Of a DNA stretch of 24,675 bases, positions 13,288-20,699 are shown piece by piece. How positions within the stretch are numbered: the first letter of the stretch is position 1; every line of letters begins with the position of its first letter. Made by a program: the position numbers and the translations under genes. Source of the stretch: Lachnospiraceae bacterium UBA4338 (GTDB lineage: Bacteria; Bacillota; Clostridia; Lachnospirales; Lachnospiraceae); contig DGTK01000016.1 in assembly GCA_002393735.1 (NCBI GenBank), positions 1 through 24,675 of the forward strand. Reading direction: 5' to 3'. A model generated the notes under the pieces. That model had not been told where the DNA came from and did not search any database. It saw nothing but the letters and a program-made list of their open reading frames with translations.

Positions 13288-13379
13288 TTTGGAAAAAGAT
13301 TTGTGGAGAAGAGCGAAAAAAACAGGAGCCTGAAACACAGAATGCACCAAGACAGAGCACTGCAGGACCAGTTGTATAA
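13284..13379 (+). CDS. Possible small ORF overlapping the EAL gene stop (31 codons)
   Basis: A GTG at 13284 overlaps the EAL stop codon as GTGA, the arrangement of translationally coupled genes. The frame runs 31 codons (VIWKKICGEERKKQEP to QSTAGPVV) and ends 14 bases before the next gene's start. The basic and proline/glutamine-rich composition looks like a disordered tail. No ribosome binding site beyond AGCAGG is seen. It may be real or a chance frame. Confidence 0.25.
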   Translation: MIWKKICGEERKKQEPETQNAPRQSTAGPVV

Positions 13380-13393
13380 GGAAGGGCTGAAAT

Positions 13394-14827
13394 ATGAAGG
13401 GCTGTGATTATAAGAATCTGACGATTTCATTTAATAAATTTCATAATCTTGTTGATAAAGATGTACCTGAGTATGGGGAGTACTGTCTTCTTGAATTAAA
13501 AGACGGCCGTTTGACCGGTGGATCATGGAATCCGGATGACTGGGAACATAAAACCGCAGAAGGAAGCTTCATAAGGGGAACAGGTGAGACTGTAGAGGCT
13601 TCTGAAGTAGCCAGGTGGCATTCTCTTGATAAGGATACCATAGCAGGCTGTCTTGAAGAAGATGGGGTTAATTATATTGATATCGGCCCTGAAACTGATG
13701 ATGGCTCTTCAGTAGAAGTAGAAGGGTTTAAGTCCTTTAAGGATAAGGATTATCCAAAGAGCGAACAGTTCTGTTTTCTTATTATGAAAAATGGTGATCT
13801 GGCGGCAGGAAGATGGGATAAATTGGATGAAGAAGACGGGGAATTCGTCTATGGGTCTGCCCTTGCAAGTCACAATATGGAAGATGTGTGGGCATGGGCG
13901 CCATTAAGTCCGGATGAGTTTTTTGAAATGGAGCAGGAGTCGGAAAGAGAAGAAAAACTCGAAGAAGAAATGAATCTCAATCCTTCGACTGATAAAAAGA
14001 AATTCAAATATGGAACAGATATTGAAGTCTATTATGACAAAGCCTTGGAGAAACTTCTTGTTAAATATCCATGGGCGACCAAAAATCAGATGAAGAAGGT
14101 AACACCATGGGAGATAACTCCGCTTCACGGAAAAAATGTATTCGGACAGGTTTCAACCGGATACAAAAATGCCAGGATTGTTGATGAATGGACAGATGGA
14201 GAGAGTGCCGATGAGTTTATAGATTTTCTTTGTGAATATACAAAGCGTTCAGTGGAAAATTCCAATCCTGAAGAGAAATTCAAGTATGGTACTGATATTA
14301 AGGTATATTTGCAAAAGGCATTTGATGAGGTTAAAAAAGAATATTCGTGGTTAGAACCACAAATGCTGGAAGACGGATGGCATTATGATATTCAAAGGAT
14401 TAATGATGAGTGGGAGTTTGTAACCGCATACGGGGATAATTATAAATACTACCCACGTGAGTGCGGGTCAGCTGAAGAATTCATTAAAACTGTCATCAGA
14501 GATTATCAGGAAGAAGCGCTTGAAGCCAATCCGGTTGTGGATTCATATGATGTTCCTTTTGGTCATGTTGAGATTCATGGATGGAATCTTGAGCACTACA
14601 GAGTTTACAAGCTTAAGAGCGGCGATTATAAGGTAAGTGTTCAGGCAGGAGACAGAGTGACAGGTGGAACCAGGGAATTCTTTATTACACCGAACTGTTT
14701 TAAGACGAAATCCTATGAGACATTCTTAGACCGTTATCTTGAAATAGTTCCAGGGGAGCACTTCGGTCTAAAGAAAAAAGACCTTCTTGCTGACGAGAAG
14801 TTAAAAAAGTTTTTGGGTTTTAAATAA
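13394..14827 (+). CDS. Unknown protein (477 aa) built from two duplicated modules
   Basis: I do not recognise a named family. Module A occurs twice: about 8-80 (VPEYGEYCLLELKDGRLTGG) and 107-180 (YPKSEQFCFLIMKNGDLAAG), both ending in a Trp-rich segment (ARWHSLD and VWAWAPL). After an acidic linker (181-200), module B occurs twice: 204-287 and 295-376, each starting KFKYGTDIxVY, followed by a KYPWA/EYSWL turn and ending SADEFI/SAEEFI. A last domain (386-477) has GHVEIHGWNLEHYRVYKL and TGGTREFF. There is no signal peptide or membrane helix. The protein is acidic and cytoplasmic. It follows the EAL gene after 106 bases and may belong to the same transcript. ATG 13394 follows GGAAGGG. Confidence 0.75.
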   Translation: MKGCDYKNLTISFNKFHNLVDKDVPEYGEYCLLELKDGRLTGGSWNPDDWEHKTAEGSFIRGTGETVEASEVARWHSLDKDTIAGCLEEDGVNYIDIGPETDDGSSVEVEGFKSFKDKDYPKSEQFCFLIMKNGDLAAGRWDKLDEEDGEFVYGSALASHNMEDVWAWAPLSPDEFFEMEQESEREEKLEEEMNLNPSTDKKKFKYGTDIEVYYDKALEKLLVKYPWATKNQMKKVTPWEITPLHGKNVFGQVSTGYKNARIVDEWTDGESADEFIDFLCEYTKRSVENSNPEEKFKYGTDIKVYLQKAFDEVKKEYSWLEPQMLEDGWHYDIQRINDEWEFVTAYGDNYKYYPRECGSAEEFIKTVIRDYQEEALEANPVVDSYDVPFGHVEIHGWNLEHYRVYKLKSGDYKVSVQAGDRVTGGTREFFITPNCFKTKSYETFLDRYLEIVPGEHFGLKKKDLLADEKLKKFLGFK

Positions 14828-14906
14828 TATTCCATAAATATGGAGACTTAAATTCGTATATTAGGTAATTAAGGGTATAGTATGCGTTTTTAAGGAGGAT
14901 AAATAA

Positions 14907-15719
14907 ATGAAAAAACTTATAGTCGCAGGCTTACTTGGAACCATGGCGGTGCTGGGAGCAGGATGCACACTGCCGGGTAATCATAGTGCAGGCAGTGGTG
15001 ATGTAATTGTAGACAGTATATCTGTTGATGATATTGTAACAGATGATGAGCCACAGCGTGAGACAGAGCCGGAGATAATCGAAGATGGAGAGGATGGGCA
15101 GGATGCCGATAATGGAAGAATTACGGCTGATTCATCAGGTGCTGGGGCTCAGGCAGCTGACCCTGCGGATGTAAATCACGGTCACTCAATAACGGAAAGA
15201 ACAGAACCGGATTTTAATGAAATGCTTCGTTCAGATGAAGTTCTATATGATGGAGATGAAGCCTATGATTTTCTTATGGATAACATTGTTTATCCTGAAA
15301 GAGAGCCATATACATTTCAGCTGACAGATTCTTCCGTGAACGATCCGGGAGCATATCTGTGGTATGACTTTACTCCATTTTATAATAATATTCCTGTTGT
15401 TGGCGCAGAATTCAGGGTAATAACATTTAATGACGGAACCATACTCGAGGGATATGAAGGATTCTTTCGTATTGTCCCTGATGATTTGACTGGTATAAAG
15501 ACTCCTGAAGAAATCCTTGAGATATATAATAAGCAGTCAAATGATGCCAATGATTACAGATTCTTTGATGAGTGTTATTTATATCAGAAAGGTGGCCCAA
15601 GCTGTCCATATGTATATGTTTATCGTTATGACTGTGGTGATGTGCTTCGTAACACAACACTTACTCTCGATGCTGAAACCGGTGAGATGCTGGGATTCAT
15701 GCCTGATGCGATAGATTAA
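14907..15719 (+). CDS. Secreted lipoprotein of unknown function (270 aa)
   Basis: A basic start (MKKL) and a hydrophobic stretch lead to the lipobox LGAGC, with Cys20 as the likely lipidated residue. Gly at -3 is unusual but tolerated. Residues about 25-95 are an acidic, low-complexity linker rich in D, E, G and A (EPEIIEDGEDGQDADNG). The C-terminal domain (about 105-270) looks globular, with repeated acidic-aromatic segments and an end (LTLDAETGEMLGFMPD) reminiscent of PepSY-type repeats, though I cannot assert that family. ATG 14907 follows AAGGAGG at ideal spacing. It should be anchored on the outer face of the membrane. A strong terminator follows at 15774-15800. Confidence 0.8.
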   Translation: MKKLIVAGLLGTMAVLGAGCTLPGNHSAGSGDVIVDSISVDDIVTDDEPQRETEPEIIEDGEDGQDADNGRITADSSGAGAQAADPADVNHGHSITERTEPDFNEMLRSDEVLYDGDEAYDFLMDNIVYPEREPYTFQLTDSSVNDPGAYLWYDFTPFYNNIPVVGAEFRVITFNDGTILEGYEGFFRIVPDDLTGIKTPEEILEIYNKQSNDANDYRFFDECYLYQKGGPSCPYVYVYRYDCGDVLRNTTLTLDAETGEMLGFMPDAID

Positions 15720-15773
15720 TGGGATTATGTAAAGCTGCGGACCTTTTGGCGCCGTTAAGGAACAATGCAGATG

Positions 15774-15800
15774 AAAAAGAGCCTTTGCAGGCTCTTTTTT
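15774..15800 (+). terminator. Strong intrinsic terminator after the lipoprotein gene
   Basis: AAAAAGAGCC (15774-15783) pairs with GGCTCTTTTT (15790-15799) around TTTGCA and ends in a T run. Confidence 0.88.
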
Positions 15801-15824
15801 GTCTACGGGATAAAATATTTATAA

Positions 15825-15854
15825 TTGCATAATATTAACTATAATGGGTATAAT
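15825..15854 (+). promoter_or_regulatory. Promoter of the MntP-ZIP gene, probably giving leaderless mRNA
   Basis: A perfect TATAAT (15849-15854) lies 18 bases after a weak TTGCAT (15825-15830). The -10 box ends 7 bases before ATG 15861, where transcription should start, and no ribosome binding site is present. The space from the terminator (60 bases) leaves no room for a yybP-ykoY manganese riboswitch. Confidence 0.6.
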
Positions 15855-15860
15855 AGAAAA

Positions 15861-17243
15861 ATGGACATTATTGAAATATTACTCTTGGCTGTGGGCCTTG
15901 CCATGGATGCTTTTGCAGTTTCCGTCTGCAAAGGTCTGACAGCGAAGAAGACAACGATAAAAGAATATATTCTTTGCGGATTATGGTTTGGTACTTTTCA
16001 GGGGTTAATGCCTTTTACAGGCTATCTGATAGGTTCAAGATTTGAAAAATGGATTAGTGTAATCGCACCGTGGCTTGCCTTTGGTTTATTGACATTAATC
16101 GGCGGAAATATGATTCGCGAAGCCTTCTCTGAAGATGAGGAGGTTAAACCCGGTTTTGATATAAAAACCATGTTTATGCTGGCCGTGGCCACCAGTATCG
16201 ATGCTCTTGCTGTAGGTATTACTTTTGTGGCAACTCCTGTGCAAATGGTAGAAACTTCGGGTCTTGTTAATGTGCTTTTTGCCGTGGGAATAATCGGTAT
16301 TATTACCTGCATTATCTCCATGGCGGGAGTTAAAATCGGTAATCTCTTCGGAGTAAGATATAAATCCGGCTCAGAGATTATGGGTGGTACAATTCTGATA
16401 TTTATCGGACTTAGGTCATTAATCGAACATCTGGATAAATCCAATACCCTGTCTGATCTCAATATCATATTCGGTATGCTGATTCCTCTTGTGGGTACAG
16501 TACTGGGCTCAGCTTTCGTATATGCCAGAAAGAACAATATTACCGATAAGCCGAGAGTGATACTTGCAGGTATCAGTTCCGGAATAATGTTTTCCATTGC
16601 CGTATGGGGACTTGTATCTCCGGCAATGCAGGGTAACAACGGAGGAGGCAAAGCCGGAATCATCTCTATTATACTTGGTTTTGGATTCGGAGTGATGTTT
16701 CAGTATTTACTGGACAGTGTTGTTCCCCATACCCATGCTTATGTGGAGATAACAGAAGGACCGGATAGTAAACTTAATGCAGAAGTTAAAGTTATGCTTA
16801 CGGAAGTTATACACCATGTTCCCGAAGGAATTGCACTGGGAGCCATATTCGCCGGATATTTTCTGGAAACCAATCGTATCTCGGTTTTTATGGCATTGGT
16901 GCTTGCAATAGCAATAGCAATTCAGAATTTTCCCGAAGCTTTATTTGTTTCTCTTCCTGTAAGAGATAAGGGCTCAAAGGCAGGTAAAGCCTTCTTAATG
17001 GGAGTTATATCCGGAGTCCCGGTTCCCCTTCTTGGAATCTTTACCGTGATAATTGCAGTATTAATTCCCGACATTCTCTCTGTCATTATGGCGATTGCAG
17101 CCGGAGCTATGATATATACCACAGTTGAGGAAATTCCTCAGATTTCCCTAAAAGGAGATAATGACAACGGGAGTCTTGCCTTTGCCATAGGCTTTGTCCT
17201 TGTAATGCTTATGGTTTTCATGGGGTACGGGATGCAGGCTTAG
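15861..17243 (+). CDS. Fusion of MntP manganese exporter and ZIP-family metal transporter
   Basis: The 460-residue membrane protein has two transporter domains. Residues 1-192 are MntP: LLAVGLAMDAFAVSVCKGL, with D16, and the second repeat ATSIDALAVGITF, with D114, matching the paired Asp residues needed for Mn(II) export. Six hydrophobic segments fit. Residues about 202-460 are a ZIP transporter: GISSGIMFSIAVWGLVSPA, FQYLLDSVVPHTHAY, the metal-site motif HHVPEG (318-323), and QNFPEA (355-360) where most ZIPs have HNxPEG. ATG 15861 starts like MntP proteins; an in-frame upstream ATG at 15825 lies in the promoter. A manganese exporter joined to a family that usually imports divalent metals is unusual. 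The ZIP half may export or sense instead. Both halves keep their key residues, except His to Gln in the second ZIP motif. Confidence 0.85.
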   Translation: MDIIEILLLAVGLAMDAFAVSVCKGLTAKKTTIKEYILCGLWFGTFQGLMPFTGYLIGSRFEKWISVIAPWLAFGLLTLIGGNMIREAFSEDEEVKPGFDIKTMFMLAVATSIDALAVGITFVATPVQMVETSGLVNVLFAVGIIGIITCIISMAGVKIGNLFGVRYKSGSEIMGGTILIFIGLRSLIEHLDKSNTLSDLNIIFGMLIPLVGTVLGSAFVYARKNNITDKPRVILAGISSGIMFSIAVWGLVSPAMQGNNGGGKAGIISIILGFGFGVMFQYLLDSVVPHTHAYVEITEGPDSKLNAEVKVMLTEVIHHVPEGIALGAIFAGYFLETNRISVFMALVLAIAIAIQNFPEALFVSLPVRDKGSKAGKAFLMGVISGVPVPLLGIFTVIIAVLIPDILSVIMAIAAGAMIYTTVEEIPQISLKGDNDNGSLAFAIGFVLVMLMVFMGYGMQA

Positions 17244-17305
17244 CTGTCGGTTTGTGGAATATATTCTGAAAATGTGGTAACATTAATAGTCGGAGGGATG
17301 AAGAT

Positions 17306-17992
17306 ATGACGAGTCTTGCAATTATAACCGCACGGGGAGGTTCCAAGAGAATCCCGAAGAAGAATATTAAGGAATTTTGCGGTAAACCAATTATTGCATA
17401 TGGCATTGAGGCTGCCATTAAGAGTGGAGTCTTCGGTGAGGTAATGGTTTCCACCGATAGTGAAGAGATTGCAGAGGTGGCAAAGAAGTATGGAGCGAGG
17501 GTCCCATTTATGAGATCTGATGAGGCTGCTAACGACTTTGCACCAACAGCAAAGGTTATAGAGGAAGTAGTACTTGAGTATGAGAAGGAGGGCAGAACCT
17601 TCGATAAGGTATGCTGCATATATCCGACTGCCCCTTTTATCACGGCTGACCGACTTAAGGAAGCAATGGAGAAGTTAATAAGTACCGGCGCATATTCCGT
17701 TGTACCGGTAGTTCAGTATTCTTTTCCACCACAGAGAGGACTTGAGATAAAGGATGGCGTGCTTAAGTATATTCATCCTGAGCATACATTCACAAGGTCC
17801 CAGGATTTAGAGCCTGTATATCATGATGCAGGGCAGTTCTACTGTCTTGACAGGGAACAGTTTATGAAGGGACTGTCATTATTTGGTGATACAACAAAAG
17901 AACTTATCCTGGACGAACTTGAGGTTCAGGACATCGATACAATGACAGACTGGCAGCTTGCAGAACTTAAATATGAGCTTTTACATAAATAA
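17306..17992 (+). CDS. pseF: CMP-pseudaminic acid synthetase (cytidylyltransferase)
   Basis: This 228-residue enzyme has the CMP-sialic-acid-synthetase signature ARGGSKRIPKKN (9-20) and the family fold (VMVSTDSEEIAEVA about 47-60; YPTAPF about 105-110). It activates pseudaminic acid with CTP to CMP-Pse. NeuA-type CMP-Neu5Ac synthetases have the same motifs; the PseF call rests on the pseI and pseG genes downstream. ATG 17306 follows GGAGGG at good spacing. It opens a four-gene operon whose intergenic gaps are 23, 13 and 4 bases. Confidence 0.85.
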   Translation: MTSLAIITARGGSKRIPKKNIKEFCGKPIIAYGIEAAIKSGVFGEVMVSTDSEEIAEVAKKYGARVPFMRSDEAANDFAPTAKVIEEVVLEYEKEGRTFDKVCCIYPTAPFITADRLKEAMEKLISTGAYSVVPVVQYSFPPQRGLEIKDGVLKYIHPEHTFTRSQDLEPVYHDAGQFYCLDREQFMKGLSLFGDTTKELILDELEVQDIDTMTDWQLAELKYELLHK

Positions 17993-18015
17993 TCGAACTT
18001 ACACCCGGAGACAAT

Positions 18016-19629
18016 ATGAAATTCGATATTAATAACTTGGACAAAACATATATCATTGCCGAAATGAGCGCCAATCATGCAGGAAGCATGGAAAGAGCGA
18101 AAGAGATTATCCATAAGGCGAAAGAGGCAGGTGCTGACTGTGTGAAGATTCAGACTTACACACCTGACACCCTGACCATCGACTGTCATAATGAATATTT
18201 TAATATTAAGAATGGCACCTGGGAGGGAGAGAATCTCTACAGTCTTTATGGCAAGGCTTATACTCCTTGGGAGTGGCAGAAAGAGCTTAAGGAAGAGGCT
18301 GATAAGGTGGGGATTGATTTTCTCTCAACGCCTTTTGATAAAACAGCTGTGGATTTCCTTGAAGACATAGGAATGGAATTTTATAAGATTGCATCTTTTG
18401 AACTTATAGATATTCCTCTTATTACATATGTGGCATCAAAGCAAAAGCCGATGATAATGTCTACCGGTATGGCAAGTGAGGAAGAGATTAAGGATGCGCT
18501 TGAGGCAGTATACAGCACAGGTAACAGACAGGTTGCACTTCTTAAATGTTCAAGTGTTTACCCGGCTGATCCTAAGGGAATGCACTTATCTACCATTAAA
18601 GATATGCAGAAAAAATTCAATGTTCCTATAGGTTTATCAGACCATTCCATGGGACATTTCTCAGCAGGCATTGCAGTATCAATGGGTGCTAAGATAATAG
18701 AAAAACATTTCTGTCTTGGAAGGGAAATCGAGAATCCTGATGCATCATTCTCAATGACACCTGATGAATTCGTTGCCATGACCACGGAAATCAGAAAGAT
18801 AGAAGAAGCCATGGGACAGCCATTCTATGGTGTATCAAAAGATGAAGAATCAAGTGTTGTATTCAGGCGTTCAATCTTCACAGTAGATAAGGTGAAGGCA
18901 GGGGATAATCCCACAGATGAGAATGTGAGAATCATTCGTCCGGGATATGGCATTAAGCCTAAATATATTGATGACATAAAGGAACTTAAGTTTGAAAAGG
19001 ACCTTGAATACGGTCAGCCTGTGAGATTTGAAAGTTTCCAAAAAGGCGCCATATTATTCCTTACGAATAATGAGAATACTTATGATTTATATGAGTGGCT
19101 TAAGGGAAGAGAAGAATATACTGCCCTTATGAAGCAAAGAGTGACTCTGGATCAAATCAAAGCGCTTGAGCCGTCATTTATCATAAGCTTTAATTACAAA
19201 TATATAATCGATAAAGAGATTATTGAATATATGAATGGAAGGATTATCAATCTTCATATTTCATATCTTCCATATAACCGTGGTTCTGCGCCAAACTTCT
19301 TCTCATTCTATGAAGACAGTCCCAAGGGCGTAACCATACACCAGATGGCAGCAGGTCTTGATACAGGTGATATTCTGTGCCAAAGAGAAGTTGAATTTGG
19401 GGATTTAAGTAAAGAAACTTTCGTAACTGCTTATGATAAACTCATAGCTTCCATAAAAGATTTATTTAAGGAAAACTGGGATGGAATTAAGAGCGGAAGC
19501 ATTAAGGGTGTTAAGCAGCCGCAGGGTGGAAGTTATCATACGCTTAAAGATTTTAAGAGCCTGACTGAAGGTATCGATTTTAACTGGAACATGAATATTA
19601 AGGATGCCCTTGAAAAAATAAAGGGATAA
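18016..19629 (+). CDS. pseI: Pseudaminic acid synthase fused to a C-terminal formyltransferase domain
   Basis: The 537-residue protein has three domains. Residues about 12-270 are the NeuB/PseI TIM barrel, which condenses phosphoenolpyruvate with a 6-deoxy-2,4-diamino-altrose derivative (IAEMSANHAGSMERA; KIQTYTPDTL; IASFEL; GLSDHS; EKHFCL). Residues about 286-338 are the SAF domain (RRSIFTVDKVKAGD...RPGYGIKPKY), so the synthase is complete. Residues about 345-515 are a compact formyltransferase of the methionyl-tRNA/UDP-sugar formyltransferase fold: NLH (N412, H414), LPYNRGSAPNFFS, and LDTGDI (D449), the whole catalytic N-H-D set. The predicted extra activity is formylation of an amino group on the sugar with 10-formyl-tetrahydrofolate. 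No PseH acetyltransferase is seen in this operon, so the fused domain could replace it and give a 7-N-formyl pseudaminic acid. Confidence 0.88.
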   Translation: MKFDINNLDKTYIIAEMSANHAGSMERAKEIIHKAKEAGADCVKIQTYTPDTLTIDCHNEYFNIKNGTWEGENLYSLYGKAYTPWEWQKELKEEADKVGIDFLSTPFDKTAVDFLEDIGMEFYKIASFELIDIPLITYVASKQKPMIMSTGMASEEEIKDALEAVYSTGNRQVALLKCSSVYPADPKGMHLSTIKDMQKKFNVPIGLSDHSMGHFSAGIAVSMGAKIIEKHFCLGREIENPDASFSMTPDEFVAMTTEIRKIEEAMGQPFYGVSKDEESSVVFRRSIFTVDKVKAGDNPTDENVRIIRPGYGIKPKYIDDIKELKFEKDLEYGQPVRFESFQKGAILFLTNNENTYDLYEWLKGREEYTALMKQRVTLDQIKALEPSFIISFNYKYIIDKEIIEYMNGRIINLHISYLPYNRGSAPNFFSFYEDSPKGVTIHQMAAGLDTGDILCQREVEFGDLSKETFVTAYDKLIASIKDLFKENWDGIKSGSIKGVKQPQGGSYHTLKDFKSLTEGIDFNWNMNIKDALEKIKG

Positions 19630-19642
19630 AAAGGGGACAGGA

Positions 19643-20695
19643 ATGAATATACTCTTTAGGGCAGATGCAAACAGTAACATAGGTCAGGGGCATGTGATGA
19701 GAATGCTGTCTTTGGCTGATGCCATGATGGCCTTTGATAATCGATGCTTCTTTGTATGCGCTTTGGATACCAATGCCCAGGCCATCCTGGAAAGAGGATA
19801 TGAAGTTCATACCCTTTCTACTGATTATGACCATATGCCGGATGAACTACCGGAACTTACAAAAATTATTCACGAACTTCACTGTAAAATTGTTATTGTG
19901 GACAGTTATAATGCAGACACGCATTACCTGAAGGCACTGAAGAAAGTAAGACCTGTTGTGTATATGGAAGACATTGCATCCTTCACAAGACCTGTGGATG
20001 TGCTGGTAAATTATAATATTAATGCTTCTGAGTGGGAGTATGAAACTTTATATAAATATGAGAAACAGCCTGTATTTATTATAGGGCCTGAGTATGCGCC
20101 ATTAAGGAAAGATTTTGCAAATCTTTCTGAGAGACTTTTAAAGGAAGAAGTTAGAAAAGTTGCTGTTACTTTTGGGGGAGCAGATCCGATGCATCTGGCT
20201 TTGGGATTCCTTAAAACCTTACTTGAAAGTAAACAGGAAGTTGCATCAAAAGAGTTTATATTTATTCTTGGTGCAATGAATCCGGATATCGATGAGATTA
20301 AGGCTTTGGCTTCAGAAAAAGAAAACATTAAGATTCAGGTTAATGTCAGAAGCATGAAGCAACTTTTTATGGAGTGCGATCTGGCTGTCAGTGCAGCCGG
20401 AAGTACACAGTATGAAATATGTGCCTGCCAGGTGCCATGTGTAAACTTCTCAATGGCAGATAATCAGGTTCCGGGTGGTGAAGAATTCGGTGCAAGAGGA
20501 ATCTTTAGTTATGCAGGTGATGCAAGAACCACGGAAGATTTCTTCAATGTGATTATAGATAAGTTACAGTCTCTTTCAGATGATTATGAAAGACGAGTTC
20601 GTATGGTTATGATGCAACATCATTTTGTTGATGGCAACGGAGCTAAAAGGCTGGCTGAAAAAATTCTTGAACTGAAAGAACTTAAGAGGATATAG
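19643..20695 (+). CDS. pseG: UDP-2,4-diacetamido-2,4,6-trideoxy-beta-L-altropyranose hydrolase
   Basis: This 350-residue GT-B-like hydrolase releases UDP from the doubly N-acylated altrose intermediate, the step before PseI. The N-terminus has RADANSNIGQGHVMRMLSLA with the catalytic H17 (GxGHxMR). The C-terminal half has TFGGADPMHL and AAGSTQYE, then ADNQVPGG, the UDP-binding segments. PseG is specific to the pseudaminic pathway (the legionaminic and sialic routes use NeuC-type epimerases), so it decides the pathway for the whole operon. ATG 19643 follows AGGGGAC, 13 bases after the pseI stop. In this cell it would have to accept an N-formyl intermediate if the PseI fusion works as proposed. 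Confidence 0.88.
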   Translation: MNILFRADANSNIGQGHVMRMLSLADAMMAFDNRCFFVCALDTNAQAILERGYEVHTLSTDYDHMPDELPELTKIIHELHCKIVIVDSYNADTHYLKALKKVRPVVYMEDIASFTRPVDVLVNYNINASEWEYETLYKYEKQPVFIIGPEYAPLRKDFANLSERLLKEEVRKVAVTFGGADPMHLALGFLKTLLESKQEVASKEFIFILGAMNPDIDEIKALASEKENIKIQVNVRSMKQLFMECDLAVSAAGSTQYEICACQVPCVNFSMADNQVPGGEEFGARGIFSYAGDARTTEDFFNVIIDKLQSLSDDYERRVRMVMMQHHFVDGNGAKRLAEKILELKELKRI

Positions 20696-20699
20696 AGTG

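Noticed and set aside
15801..15860. yybP-ykoY manganese riboswitch ahead of mntP
   Set aside because: Only 60 bases lie between the terminator and the ATG, and the promoter occupies most of them.
16022..16663. Minus-strand 213-codon open frame inside the MntP-ZIP gene
   Set aside because: It is a mirror of a hydrophobic plus-strand gene with clear family motifs; its Pro/Ile-rich translation is typical of such shadows.
17306..20695. Sialic acid or legionaminic acid pathway instead of pseudaminic acid
   Set aside because: NeuA and NeuB motifs alone would allow it, but the PseG hydrolase with its GxGHxMR motif is specific to the pseudaminic route, and no NeuC-type epimerase is present.
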